64,000 nt of DNA from Labia minor (GCA_963082975.1 OY720345.1:3299001-3363000); one strand, 5' to 3'; shown: positions 22,151-35,333, counted from the first letter of the stretch. Made by a program: numbers and translations. Notes: a model not told the origin generated them from the sequence alone.

Positions 22151-25100
22151 GTGAGTTGTGTTATTAACGCTCCATCCATCCTTCGATTTTGTGTCCTTCA
22201 TCGTGAAATGGAATTCAACCTGCAATTCATGCCCCTTTCTTTGGATTGGATAGAATTGAACGAAACATTCAACATCTCAATTTAAAGCATTCGAAACCAT
22301 TGAAAAATTTCACATTCATTTTTTTAGCCCTTTAAAGAATTCTTTCCTTACTAGTCCCTATTAAAAGGCTTTTTTTAAAGTCTCTTATTGAAAAAAAAAA
22401 AAAAAACTTACTGCTATGATGTTTTAGACAGATTTGGTCCACACCAACCACAAAGAGCAAGAAAGAAGGTTATTGGGCGAAGGGTGGGGGAAGGTGGAGG
22501 TGAGGAAAAAAAATCATACGAGAGCAAACGAGAATTTTCAAGCAACAAAATTCGACAAGCACTTTTAGTAAACATTCTTTTGATTATTATTATTATTATT
22601 AAATATATAATAATCTTTAATTTATTTATTTATTTTTTTTTTGTTAAAATTTAAGGTTTTTGATACATATTTTTATCCAATTTACCATAATTAATTCAAG
22701 TATAACATATTATATATTCAAAATATTTTTCATTTAATCTTTTTAGTAAAAGCTTATTACTTGTGTAATTTTCTTTTATTAAAAATTAAAAACAAAAACA
22801 AAATTAAATACAATTAATATGTATTAAATATCCTCATATTCAATGTCTTTTTTTTTCAAGATAAATTTTAATATTTTTCTTTTTTTTATTTTAAATTTTT
22901 CTATTTTTCATAGTTTAAAATAAAATGGCACATCATTTCACAACATTCAATAGTTATTCCTTATTATTATCTTTTTACATATTTTTAAATTTTAATTTTT
23001 AAAATCATAGAAAATTTAAAATAGTACTTTTATGTTAGCAAGATGCTAGACGCTAGACGCTAGAAAATGATACATTCAAAGTTATGGTAATTGTCATTTT
23101 TTTCATCTTATGTATAAATAATTATTATTTTTAATTATCAATACAATAAAAAAATAATAATAACTAAAAATATCTTTATCAATAAATAATTTGTATATAT
23201 ATATATTCATTTATTTTTTTGATTTTCCAAATTACTTGAATTATTTTTATAATTATTATCTATAGTCAATAATATTATATATAATATAAGAGTATTATTA
23301 AAAAAAAAAATTCTTAAATAAATAAAAATCAACTAATATACATAAGTATACTCTAAAATCATTTAAAAGCATTTTTCAACGAAATGTTAAATTATTTAAT
23401 AATAACAATAATTATTATTATTATCATTAAACTTGGGGATAACAATTTTTATTTTCTTGAAATTTTGATAACGAATTTCGTGGTATTTTTATTAACATTT
23501 GTATAAATCGATCGATATAAAATATTTAGTAAGAGTTGAACAGTTATACAAGCAAGATTATTTGAAATTAAAAACACATTTTTTTTAATTCTTTTCGAAT
23601 ATTAATACATCAGAAAAATGATAGAACCTTCACTATGTATTTTGGTAAGTAATTACTTAAATCTATATATATATTTATATATATATCTAGAAAATTAGTT
23701 TAAATTGGTCCTTAAATATTTACATTATCTCGTGAATTTTCGACTAATGGTTATTTTTTTCAATTAATTAACATCAAATAATTAAAAAAAAAAAAAAAAT
23801 TCTAAAGATATCCATTTGTTTGGTCAATAATATTCTTATGTTATATTTTATTTTATTTTATTTATTTGTATTAGTTTTCAATTAAACCTAATATACGTGT
23901 TCAATATTTTATGAAAAAAAAACAACTAATAATTATTTCTGTTGAATTTATTATAAGAAAGGCTAAAATATGTAGATGGAATAAATTCAACTAAAGAAAA
24001 GAGGTTTATTATATAAATAATAATGTTAAGTTGTAATTATACCGGATATAAATAATTTTGTTATTATACTAGTATGTTATATTTCAATTAAATTATAAAA
24101 ATTAATATTTAAATAAACCAATAGGGGTTGAAATTTAAAGTTTAGTGAACAAATAAATCTTGCTAGGTTCATGTAATTTATAATAAAAACAATATTGAAT
24201 AAAAATAAAAATTTAAAAATAAAAAAAAAAAAAAAAATAAAAAAATGTAACTGGTGTAATAATCAAGGACTGAAAATTTAAATAAATTAATTTATCTTAT
24301 ACCTGGCAAGATATATTACAGGTGTAGTTTGTTTGTTTTTGTTTTTATTTTAACAATAAATTTCTTTAAATTTAAAATCTATGAATATACTAGTATACAT
24401 ATGTTTCTGACAAAAAAAAATGAATTTTTTTATATTTTATTTAATATTTAATACGAAATATTAATAAAAGAAAAAAAATGAATATATAATACAAAAAAAA
24501 CCTCCACATATTCAATTGCATATTTAATTAATTAAGTTTATACTTAAAAAAATCGTATTTATTATTTTTTATTATACATTTTTTTTATTTTTTTTTTATA
24601 TTCTTGGTGATTAGTAACGTAAATAATTTATTTAATTTTTAAATACATATTTATAAATTTCCTCGACTTTTGTTAGTTATTCGAAGCAAATAAATATTAT
24701 TTTTAGTATGAAATATGAAATGATAAAAACATGATTTTTTTTTTTTTGTTTTCTTTTTCATTTTCTCAATCAGGACATTTCAATAAAAACAAGCATCTAT
24801 TCAAATAATAATAAAACAAAAAAAAAAAAAAACAAAAAAAAAGGAAAAAATATCTTTATTATTAAAAGGTGTAAACCTTTTTCTCTTGTAATATTTCAAA
24901 TACATAGTTTACCATTATTCATCACTATAAATTGCCAATAATAATAATAATAATAAAAAAAAAAATGTTTAAATCAAGTATTATTGTAGGTAGAAAACAT
25001 CAGTAAATGATCATGAAATTTCATGGTTATTGCATATAATGTACCATGTAACCAATAACGAGTGGACAATAAATGACTGCGGCGCCATTGCAAATTTCTA

Positions 25101-25569
25101 GCTAATCTAAATTATTGAAATCACTTATATTCTTTTCTAAGTATAATATCGAATATAATAGTAAATAATTCAAAATAGTATGTGAATGAATCATATGTAA
25201 TAAATTTTAATATAAAAACATATGGACTTTTTCGTTTCTTGACGATTTATATAGTAATATTATAATGATACTTAGCACAAGAAGTATGTATTATGAAATT
25301 TATATTATTTATATTCTATAATTTCTCTTTAAAAATTTACTACAAAGAAAATTATTAAACAATAAATTATAGGAGTATAATTTATATATATAATAGGTAT
25401 TTATGAAAAACAGAAATATAATAAACTTTACATTTTAATTTTTTTATACTATTATTAATAAATTTCATGAATATATATGCAATATTTCATTTCAATTTTC
25501 TGATTAGTGAGACTAATCATCAAAGTGACTTCTAGCTCCTGCTGATCTTACAACCTGTAATTTATTTTT
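22151..25569. other. AT-rich DNA without a recognisable gene
   Basis: The first 180 bp after the candidate exon is moderately complex (CTCCATCCATCCTTCG, AATTCATGCCCC). The rest is strongly AT-rich with long A- and T-runs (22389-22405, 23784-23799, 24220-24237, 24821-24843), a small GCTAGAC triplication at 23046-23063 and AAT runs. The frame at 22388-22654 starts in an A-run and is not credible. Confidence 0.55.
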
Positions 25570-26178
25570 ACTATCTCGCCAGAGATAGTAGTATTGCGAT
25601 CACGAAAATTTTTGATGTTTTTATACGTTTTGAAGGTTCTTGAATCATTTTCACTAAGGTTGAGAAAAATGTCTGTCTGTCTGTCTGTGTGTATGTATGT
25701 ATGTAGACAAGATTACGCAAAAACGGTTTGAGCTAGAATAATGAAATTAGGTATACGGGAATTATTCAAAATTCGTAGTTTTTCTATCAACTTTTGAGAA
25801 TTGTAGTTCAATCGGAAAAGGGTCATTACCTACAATGTTTTGATTTTTTTTTTCCTCTAAAGTGTCCGTAAAAATAAAGATATGTGTTTGATAACTTTTC
25901 ACATGATTAAAAATTGTATAAAACTGCTATATATAGAATTTCAGCTTGATTGAATCGCTGAAAGTACCAGAATTCATTTTTTAACACTGCAAATCTCACG
26001 CGCCAACACGTGACGTGGTGCCATCAACCAAGAGCCAAACATGCGCTGATTTAATAAATATTATTTATTAATTTTAATTTATAATTTATAATGAATTAAA
26101 TTGAATTTAAAGATAATAAATTATGTTATTTATTCCAATTCAAATTGCGAGATAGTCGAGTGGAGACTCTCCAGCTTA
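25570..26178 (+). mobile_element. Family C DINE-1/HINE-like element, copy 2
   Basis: It starts at ACTATCTCGCCAGAGATAGT and continues through GTATTGCGATCACG. A CTGT/GTAT microsatellite lies at about 25671-25705, followed by AAAACGGTTTGAGC, the AATCGGAAAAGGGTC stretch and CGCCAACACGTGACGTGG. It ends with GCGAGATAGT (inverse of the 5' motif), the stem-loop region GTGGAGACTCTCC and AGCTTA. The whole is about 605 bp and nearly full length. Copies with the same order of parts are at 45947 (minus) and 59947 (plus). Confidence 0.75.
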
Positions 26179-27399
26179 TTTTTATTCGAAATTGTAATAA
26201 TCATTTTTTTTTCTTTTTAAATTTTAATTTTAAATCAGAGATAATTTATATGAAATACATAATTTTATAAATATAATTTTAAAAATAAAAGATTTAAAAT
26301 TAATAAAACTTTACTAATCTCCAAATCCGTAATTTAATTAAATGTTTGTTTGTTTGTTTTTTTTTTTTATAATTATTCGTAGAAAAGTATAAATCTTACG
26401 TAAGTAACTAAGATGGAAAATAATTGAACAAAACACAAAGAACTTGTGGGAAAAGCGAGGCAACTTTCTCATCAAGAGCATCTATTCTCAACCCCCACCC
26501 CCACACCCACCCCCTACCCATTCAGCGTATTCAACCCACACACTGATCTTGTGTCACAGCCACCTGCCACCAAGGAGGACAAGCCCTGCAAACATTTGCA
26601 AAAAGTCTTGCTCTGCAATTATTTTTAAATGGCTTTCAACCCCTTCTTCATTTCAATGTGGCTCGTATGAAAATATGTGGATTTAGAAATTTAATTCTAT
26701 GCTTTCAACCAAGAAGCGCTTTACGATTAAATTCCATAAAAAAAAAATTATACATTCATATATATATATATATATATTAAAAGAGAGAGAGAGAGAGAGA
26801 GAAAAAAAACTTCTTTGACCTTCTTTCAGGTTTTCATCTTCCAAAGAAATTTTATTAATTAGTAGATTACTTATCGGATGTTATACCATTTTATTTTATG
26901 TTCTTTTAATCATATAATATATAATATTTCTCTCTCTTTATATTTATATTATATATATATTTTTGGAAATAATTAAAATCTACACAAAAGTGTCTCGAAA
27001 TTAATTTATTCAAACATAAAAGTATTATTTCATTTTACAGAAAAGTATAAATTAAATAAAATTAAACAAAGATTGATAATGTAATTTTTACTTGAAAAAT
27101 TCATATAAAAATATATTTATTTATTTATTTTATACCATTTCATCTTTTATATTCATTCACATAATATATATATATATAGGTATTTTTGCTATTATTCTAT
27201 GCTAAGGACCCTTGCTTAGAACAACAATATTCAATAGGTATACATATTTTCTTAAATCATACCAATATAGTAGTTCTTTTTAAAGGTTCATACAGCTTTA
27301 TGGCCATTTTTTTCAGAGTAGTCCTTTTTTTCTTGTTCTTTTCTTCTTCTTTTCGGTATTTGGGCGATATTTTTCTAAGCTCGTAGTACCATTTCAATT
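26179..27399. other. AT-rich spacer with C-rich patch
   Basis: A C-rich stretch at 26490-26520 (runs of CCCCCACCCCCA and CCCACCCCCTACCC) could form a quadruplex on the minus strand. An (AT)n(GA)n microsatellite lies at about 26758-26803. The frames at 26444-26686 are proline-rich by-products of the C-runs. No gene is seen. Confidence 0.5.
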
Positions 27400-28140
27400 G
27401 TTGATCTTCTATGCAATATGACAAGGGTTTTTGCCTTCCTCACTTTTTCTGATCTGTTTCTTTGGGATTTTATTCATGAAGGTTTTCGGGTACAATCTGG
27501 CACGTCTCCAGTAATGCGTTACCATTGCATTTGATTGTTGTTCCAATCGTTTAGTGAGAGTCCAAGAATTCAGGATCATATACAGAGCTACTTTGTACAA
27601 ACAATTTGAATATAGAATCTATGTCTTAGTTGTGATGTTTTTGCTCCATAGCACTGCATTGAGCTGACGAGATTTGTACTTAGTTTGTACAATGTTTAAC
27701 TCTAGACTCCATTTATCATATTCAGCAATTAGTTTAGACTACTAAACATGTAGTCTGTGTTTTGCTCATCTTTTGCTAATATTATTTGATCATTTGCAAA
27801 GAAAATCGTACATTCAATTCAACGATCATCAAATAACATTTAAGTATTTGTCCACCTCTGTTTTTGAATAATAGAAAACGGATTGAACATCCATGACGAA
27901 ACCCTTTTCTGATCTGAAACGCTTGAAAGTATAAAGTATGCGTATTTTGTTTTTTTTTTTTTACTTGACTTTTAGTCCCTTGATATAGTAGTTCTTTCAT
28001 GGTATCTAAGTAAATTAAAGTAAAGTAAGTAAAGTCTTGGATTTCTCTAAGTAAGATTTGTTTTAAAATAAAAATAACATCTATTGTAGAATTAACTATT
28101 TTAAACGAAAAGTTTTGTTGATCTTCACACATAGTATTAT
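27400..28140 (-). pseudogene. Decayed LINE reverse transcriptase
   Basis: On the minus strand, pieces run in the correct order of a non-LTR reverse transcriptase. First comes TIDVIFILKQIL (28090-28055), like the STTDAIFILRQ start of the domain. Then YLDTMKELL, and IRKGFRHGCSIRFLLF (27925-27875), the usual GLRQGCSLSPLLF box. Then FFANDQIILAKDE (27805-27765), where the catalytic FADD is changed to FAND. Last comes NSWTLTKRLEQQSNAM with HYWRRARL (27565-27500), the thumb region. Several stops and frame changes occur. The loss of a catalytic aspartate and the broken frames make it inactive. It differs in wording from the RTE family at 19395 and 43690, so it is a second LINE family. Confidence 0.6.
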
Positions 28141-28317
28141 CAGTGTTTCAGTGCTCATTTCAAGAAAATTTTGGCTTTGAAAGTGTGTGACCTTACCAAG
28201 AGTCCAGTCATAGAGAGAGAGAGAGAGATAGTTGTGGTATTTTTGATTGAATGAATGAATGGGTATATTACTTACTGTGTTCTGAAGCTCTGAAGAATTT
28301 CCATCATATACAACCCG

Positions 28318-28515
28318 GAATATCTATCTATCTATCTATCAATCTCTATGGCTCTACAGAACTTGAAAGTTCTTGGCCGCAGCAACTACACTTCTCCTAG
28401 TGTCCCTATTCTGAGCCACAACCCTCCAATTCCTACCCTCTCCTATCCTCTTTCACGTCACTTCTTACATTATCCACCCTCCAATATATTTTTCGTCATT
28501 CTTTCCTTCCACAAC
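28318..28515 (-). mobile_element. RTE-type LINE, 3' end fragment with GATA tail
   Basis: The minus strand ends in a GATA microsatellite (ATCT repeats on plus at 28321-28340). It is preceded by CTGCGGCCAAGAACTTTC, which matches the end of the remnant at 20260-20290. The C-terminal reading includes pieces such as VKEDRREW. The frame at 28348-28554 on plus is antisense to it. Confidence 0.6.
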
Positions 28516-31505
28516 CCAGAATATATTATTAATTATATATTGATTCAGATTTAGATAAATGAAAGTATAACAAATATATATATATTATAACATGTCTATC
28601 ATTAACACGTCTCTATAATTTAATAATATATATTTTATAATAAATATAATAATACATCTGGATAAAATTGTGATTCAAAAGATTCAAATATTTTTTATAC
28701 AGAATTCGTCAATATCTAGAAAATATATAATATTTTTAGATGAAATTTATAACCACAATTTTATATCTATTCATTCTAAATGAACAATTGAATTGATCAA
28801 TGACAAGAGAGAATTTGATGTGTGTCTTAAATTATATAACGAACGAACGAACGAATCGTATAAAGATTTCTTTTTTGTGGTTCTTGTATCTCTCGTTTTT
28901 GGACAATGGTGGTCTTTCTTCAATCAATCCAGGTCACTGGTGACATAAAATTCTATTCATTTATCGCGGTTTCATTTTCATTCGCTGCAATTCAAGAATC
29001 ATAAATATGTCCTCATAAAAATGCAATTTAATTGTAAAAAAAAAAAAAAAAAATTCTGAATAGGATTGCTATCAAATCCCTTAAGGAGTTTCGGAATAGC
29101 TCTGACGAAAAACTTCAATTAAACCTGGTGAAGATTTTATCATCCAAGTGAATATATGGACTTCCACAAATCAAATTTTCGCCTTATTCAATTTATTCGA
29201 TCGGGTTGAAAGAACGTAGTTCATTCAATACAACCAAGCCAACCAATCCTATTTTACACATGCTTGATTAATAATATTTCAAACTGTCTAAACTCAAATA
29301 ACATATTTTCTTTTTTTTTTGCCATGATATTTGAAATTTATATCAAATTTTATATTTTATCATTGAGAATTTATAACTCATTCTATAGTAAAACCTATAA
29401 ATTTTCAAATAAATAACTATTATATTAAATTTAAAATAAAAAAAAAAATATATTTAGGACTAATGAAAATGAATAAGTAATAAAATAAAAAAAAAAAAAA
29501 AAAAAAAATTACTTTCACCTATCAATCTATTTATATCTAAATTTATAGGTAAATAATAGTAAGAGGAAAAGGGAATTATTTGTTTGTCTGTGTTAAAAAT
29601 TTTCTATAAATTTTTCTAATAGATATATAAATTGAAGATTTGTCTGATTTCTAATTAAAAAAAAAAAAATAAAATAAAAAAAATAAGTTATTAACTACAT
29701 ATTAAAAACATTTAGTAAATTTCAAATTTAATATTAAATATGAATTTAGACCATTTTTGAATAAAAAAATTAATTTGATTATATTATAGATACTTAAATA
29801 TTTATTATCTTTGACTACTTTTAAAATAGTGCTACTCGATTCTGTGAATAACGTACAAGTCTGAGTTTATCAGTCAATTAAAAATTTTTAAAAGTGCTTT
29901 TTCATTCTTAGCAAAATCTAATAGGTACTTTAGATTATATATAATACCATTTTTGTATGATGTCGAATCGTGAATTACGTAAGATTACTGTACTTAGAGT
30001 ATACACCTTCATATACAATAATTTTTTTTTTTTTTTTCTTTAGTAATTTAAACACTTGCTTATTCTTAGTTTGAACCCCTCATCAAACAAAAAAAAAACA
30101 AAAAAAAAAAAATAACCTTGCCTACTTCGTAAATCGTTGCCTCACGATGTCAGCCTCCATTAAATCTCATTTTTCTCTCGCTACTCGGGTCATCCCATTC
30201 TTTGCGTTGGAAAAAAAAAATTAAATGAAGCCGGTACTTTTATAAATTAAGAAGTATTTAACCACATGGCGTTCTCGAATAAGAGGAGACTATTATCACC
30301 CAGCTGAGTTAGAAAACATTTAGAACTATTTGTAAAAAATATCAGATTTTTGTTTTTTTTTTGTTTTTATCGGGTAAATGCTTACTTAATAAAAGTAAAT
30401 TAATACTTTTTACTTTTTATTCGTCATCTAGCTTGGTTGATCCTCTTTTTAACTGAATAATTCCATTTCTTATATTTTGGCATTTTATTATCTCGTCTGC
30501 TTCATTTATCCAGCATAAAGCTTTTTCACTCTTTAGTTTTAAATTAAGCTTTCTAATGATTTAATTTCTTTTATCTCATTTTTTTCATTTCAAAAAAATG
30601 AAAAAAGATTCAAAATCATGAAAAATTAAATGTTGAAAATTATATTAATATTTTCCAAAACATAATTCATAAAATCCTGGGACTGGCAAAGGGATTTTCT
30701 CTAGCTAGGGGCAATGGGAAGGAGTCAACCCAGCTTCCTGAGATCAAAATTGGGAAGCTACTTGATAAAAAAAACAAGTAGTGCCTCCGATCAAGAAAAT
30801 CAAGATAAAGGTTGATAGGTTTTATTCTACTGATTAAAGGACCCCTAATTTACCGGGATGTACAAAAAAGTCAGAGGGTTTTTTTTTTTATTTTTTATTT
30901 TTTTTAATGTGTTGTCATAAAAAAATATGATTATAGAATTATAAATTTTAAATAATACAATTATAATGAATAATTCTTTGTGTAAATAAAATTATTCAAA
31001 GGTTTCCATTATCATCTTTCATTTTCAAATTGTATTGATATAAGGATATCTTATTATAATCTAGAAATTTGCATTTATTAGTTTATTCAATACTAACTGA
31101 ATCAATTCTGCATAATAATATTAATATTTTCGATTATCTCCTGAATGGAAAATGTATGTACACATGTATTATATTTTGAAATCCTGATATTATTTAATCG
31201 TGAACTATTCATTCAATCAATAAATTTGGAAATTAATTAACCCTCTTTTAGTGATTATCGATCACTTGTATTTTCGCTAGAAAATTATACATATTGTACC
31301 ACCACCACCTAATATAAAAGCACTAAACTATAAAGGCTTGTTTTTTTTTTTTGAGGCTTAAATTATTATTATACATAAAATGAAAAATACTTTTATTACA
31401 TTAGAATACACAAATACCAAGTTAATTATTTATTATTATTTGATTATCAATGAAAAAGCAAAACATTTAATTAATATACGAGTATGTGGTATATGGTATG
31501 GGGTT

Positions 31506-31536
<31 letters not shown>

Positions 31537-32011
31537 GTTTTATTGAAATTTTCTATTTGAATATAAAACTACAAAAATAAATGTTTACAAATGAATCAAC
31601 AAAAGCGTCAATAGAAGTTGTTGAATGTTTAGTGTACAATTTTATAATTTTATTAAAATATTTAAGGATTTTTTTTTATTTTATGGTAAATAAAAAGAAA
31701 AAATAGTTTTTAAGGAATGTTGAAAATAAAATATTAAATATATTTATTTATACAATATATTTTAGAATTTAGAAGGAATAGGTTTGATAGTAAGTAAGTA
31801 ACCAGTAAAAGCAGACCCCGTGTAAAAGAAAATATACTTAATAAAAATTAAATGATAAAATTAAGAGATATAAACAAAACAAAATTTTGGCTTTTCATTC
31901 TCTTTTTCGTTATATAATAAATGCACTTTGATTGAACACGTATGAATTAAAATGTTGAATATTGACACATTTCATAATTTTAATCGAATTTAATTTTTAT
32001 TATTCTATTTC
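28516..32011. other. AT-rich DNA with a few complex patches
   Basis: Mostly A/T filler, with long A-runs near 29036-29053 and 29487-29508 and a long T-run at 31507-31536. Slightly more complex patches lie at 28855-29250, 30130-30330 and 30660-30860. The stretch at 30777-30811 (TGCCTCCGATCAAGAAAATC and following) recurs inverted at 58227-58264. No gene is recognised; the frame at 31380-31580 crosses the T-run and is not credible. Confidence 0.5.
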
Positions 32012-32225
32012 AATAAGCGGGAGTGTCCTCCCCTAGACTTTCCCGCATATAAATAGGTATAAAGAGTTATGAATTAATATTTAGAATGTGTAAACTTGGT
32101 ATTGATAAAGAGCCAGTTCGTATTAGTTTATTGGTGTCAAATTTGATATTTGGTAACATTTATATATATATATATATATAGAATAAAGTGCTACTTCCGG
32201 TTAACTGATATTTTAAATGTAAAAA

Positions 32226-32747
32226 AAACAGATATGGATATAATATAAATATTTTTAATTTTATTTTATTTATAATATATAAGGGCTGGCTGTGACGTCA
32301 TGAAGTGCTGGGTGACGTCATATAATTTTAAATTAAGAAAAAACTAATGAAGATGATTTTTCGCGAGGATAAAAGCAATACAAAGTGCATAACACGTGGA
32401 GATATGTCCTCACGTGAAATTTGATATGAAAATAACCCTTCACTTCCTCTCTTCGATCGGCAATACTAGCACTTCCGGTTTCCGGATTTGCACCAAAAGT
32501 TGATCAATTCATCCTACTGATGTATTAAGTAAATATATCAAATTTCATCAAAATCCGTTGAGCCGTTCAGGCTGTACACATCTAAACGGACGGACGGACA
32601 GACGGACGGGCGGACGGACAGACATCATGCTAAAAATACTTTTTTCTGTTAAGAAAATGCATGATTCGTGGAGATATGTACCTAAAAATATCCATAGGTG
32701 AAATTTGGTGTGAAAACAATACCTCCCTTACTATCGTCGGTCGGTAA
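32226..32747 (-). mobile_element. Family B DINE-1/HINE-like element, copy 2
   Basis: It matches copy 1 from GATATGGATATAA (32232) to CGGTCGGTAA (32747) and keeps both TGACGTCA palindromes at 32293 and 32313. The GGAC/GGACAGAC microsatellite is expanded here (32585-32625). It lacks the family's terminal stem-loop segment (17791-17900 in copy 1), so it is truncated at the 3' end or inserted as a fragment. Confidence 0.68.
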
Positions 32748-33036
32748 AAAAGAAACGCTACTAAAATGTCACTTCCGGTAGTCAGATGATGATGAAATTT
32801 GGTATCTCAATTTTTTTCATATTTTTAAATCTATATACAAAATATGAAGCAAATATCTCGAAGCAAACTGGTACTTTACTTGAAAGGTAAACGCAACCAT
32901 TGTAGGTAAAGTACCACTTCCGGTTAACCGATTTGGACGAAATTTTGATAGAAATCTACAAACTGTGAATAATATCGGTGTACCAAATTTCGAAGTCCTA
33001 GCTTGATTAGTTTTTGAGTAAATTTGCTTACAGACA

Positions 33037-33038
<2 letters not shown>

Positions 33039-33067
<29 letters not shown>

Positions 33068-33111
33068 CATACATACATACATACATACATACATACATAC
33101 ATACATACACA
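33039..33111 (+). repeat. (CATA)n microsatellite
   Basis: About seventeen CATA units grade into CACA. It occupies the same relative place in family E as the CA/GT microsatellite does in family C. Confidence 0.9.
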
Positions 33112-33244
33112 CACACAGACATAATTCGAAAAATGGTATTTTCCGACTCAGGGAGGTCTAAAACGTCAAGATCTATCGAAATCTCGAAGTCGAAATTTTT
33201 GACGATTCCAATACTTCCCATATACGAAGTATGCGGGAAAGTAA

Positions 33245-35290
33245 AAAATAAATAAATTAAAACATATAAGAATATATAAGAATGACCCTCGTCGATAGTT
33301 GTTGTTGTTGTTGTTGTTGTAGTCCATTAAATGATGTAAATAGGAAAAAATGTAAACTTTTATTTTTGGATGATTTGTTCTTTTATTAAAAAATGTTTTT
33401 GTAACCTCCTTTAATCTTAGAATCGAAATATAATTATATTTTATTATATTTTATTATAATAATCTACAAGAATATAATAAATATTTTTTATTTTTTCTTA
33501 ATGTAGAATAAATTTATTCAATTATTTTCACATTTATAATTTTAAAATTAATTAATTTTTTTATTATCAAGAATAAATAAATCAGACAGAAGTCCAAATA
33601 AAGTTTATTCTTGTCAATCGATGATATTTAATCATTTTATTATTTGAAACGTTAATTAAAATTGGCAAATAATAAATATATAGTACTAAAAATTATTTGC
33701 TTAAAACAATTGACCCCGAAATAATGAGATTAATGTAATATTCTAAATAATTGTAATGAAATATTTATTTAATATGTCAAGCAAAAATAAATAAAATATA
33801 TATATATATATATATATAAAAAATAATTTTAATTTAATAAATAATTGCAAATGACATTAAATTGCTAAGTGAAGTGAATAGGGGAAACGGGGGCGTCAAG
33901 CTGAACTGATTATTCATTTGGAATACAATAACAAGTATAATAGAAGATAATCTGCTGAATGAGGAGGCCACGAACCCATGTAACGAAGGCATCCAATTTG
34001 CCTAGAGAGATCGCGTTGGACATCTTTATGATTTGGGAAATAGCACCGCTGACATTTGCCCTCACATTTCCACCGATGATTTATTATTATTATTCCGGAT
34101 TTTGTACAACAGGTTCTTTGCATGATGACGATGGTAGTCCCGGTAAAATAGATTTGTTTCTTCTTTTCAATTCAGATAGATAACAAACACATACAAGGGG
34201 CGGGGGACAGATAGAATAAGGGATGTTTTACGAAAACAATTTTCAATCTTCAATCAATCACATTAAAAATATTAATAAAATTTATAAAAATAATAATTTG
34301 ATAAATATTTCCAATTATTTTTATTTATTTATTGTAAATTTATCAATGTAACCATGGCAACGATGAATACACACTTTTATCAAAATATTACTAATTAAAT
34401 AAATACACCTAGAACCAACCACTACTCTGATTTTAATAAAAATTTGCAAAAACCTTCCTGGTGATATACTTAATAATTTTAAAAATTTTCACAGTGATTG
34501 GAGATGTATGGTTTTTGAATCCATAAAACACAAACAAACAGACAGACACCCATTCATTTATATATATATATAAATTAGTTTTATTAAATTAAATTTATTA
34601 ATTTTTTTTTATTATTTTTTCCTTAACAAATAATACTTATTCTTATTTATTTTATTTCGTGATTATTTCCCATAAAAAGTACACAATTCTTAAATAAAAA
34701 AGAAAATAAAGAAAACGTTTTATGATAATTTATTAGAGTAGGAATATAATTTTATATTTCGTGAATTTAGCCTCATATTACGAGAGTCTTATTTTTCCAA
34801 CAACTTTTTACTGTGCAAATGACTCCCAGCAGAGTCTTGGTTTGAACTTAAGGATCCGTTCTGATGTTGTTCCCTCGCCCGGATATTCCCTGTTGAGATT
34901 CCTCCTTAGATGATGCTCTCTCCTTCTCTCTCTCTCTCTCTCTCCCCTGTCTAAGTGGAAATCATTAGCGACCAAGTATTTCCTATCTCGACAGATATCG
35001 CATGCAAATAATGATAGGAGAATGAAAAAATAACCTGTAAAAATTTCATGTTGAAATTCTGCATTAAATACGTTCAACTAACATTTTCAACCCTTAAAAC
35101 TTAAAATTTAATAATTTTTTTTTTCCTTAAATATAAATGATGAGTTAAAGATTTCACAACATTACATTCTGTCATTGACAATTTATAATTATTTTAATTT
35201 CATTCACACATTTTTATCAATTTTTTAACTTTCTTAATTTTTTTTTTTTTTTTATATTTACATTATATTATCTAATTTTAAACATTCAAA
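33245..35290. other. AT-rich DNA with one GC-richer island
   Basis: A GTT run lies at 33298-33320, an AT run at 33798-33820, a TA run near 34558-34572 and a CT run at 34922-34944. The patch at 33860-34200 is listed separately. Another moderately complex patch at 34810-34990 has no recognisable coding frame. Confidence 0.5.
33860..34200. other. GC-richer island, possible exon or conserved element
   Basis: This complex stretch contrasts with its flanks and is open on both strands (+ 33959-34183, - 33914-34123). The + frame ends FCTTGSLHDDDGSPGK with the likely acceptor TTTTGTACAACAG at 34111. A 30-nt piece between that AG and CCCG|GTAAAA (34142) would be an in-frame microexon. No family is recognised. 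It may instead be an intronic enhancer. Confidence 0.3.
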
Positions 35291-35293
35291 ATT

Positions 35294-35333
35294 GATTAAT
35301 GAAAATGTTTTTGTTACTTTGTTGCAGGTAAGT
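35294..35333 (+). promoter_or_regulatory. Candidate recursive splice site (zero-length exon)
   Basis: TGTTTTTGTTACTTTGTTGCAG ends at 35327 as a good acceptor, immediately followed by GTAAGT (35328-35333). A T-run lies about 70 nt upstream and branch-point-like GATTAAT near 35293. Together with the site at 2585 it suggests stepwise splicing of a very long + strand intron. It could instead be the start of a normal exon beginning with GTAAGT; no open frame of note follows. Confidence 0.5.

Larger units (their letters stand above)
32012..33244 (-). mobile_element. Family E DINE-1/HINE-like element, split by family B
   Basis: On the minus strand the 5' end (33244) reads TTACTTTCCCGCATACTTCG, then TATATGGGAAGTATTGG. 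The middle holds a long CATA tract (33039-33110), and the ACTTCCGGTTAACCG stretch follows. The 3' end has GCGGGAAAGT (32046-32037), the inverse of ACTTTCCCGC, then the stem-loop GGGAG-GACA-CTCCC and GCTTATTG. Family B occupies about 32226-32747, splitting this element. The minus frames at 32817-33221 merely read through the CATA tract (repeated CMYV). It is non-coding. Confidence 0.65.

Noticed and set aside
32817..33221. 134-residue minus frame with repeated CMYV
   Set aside because: Produced by the CATA microsatellite inside family E; not a protein gene.
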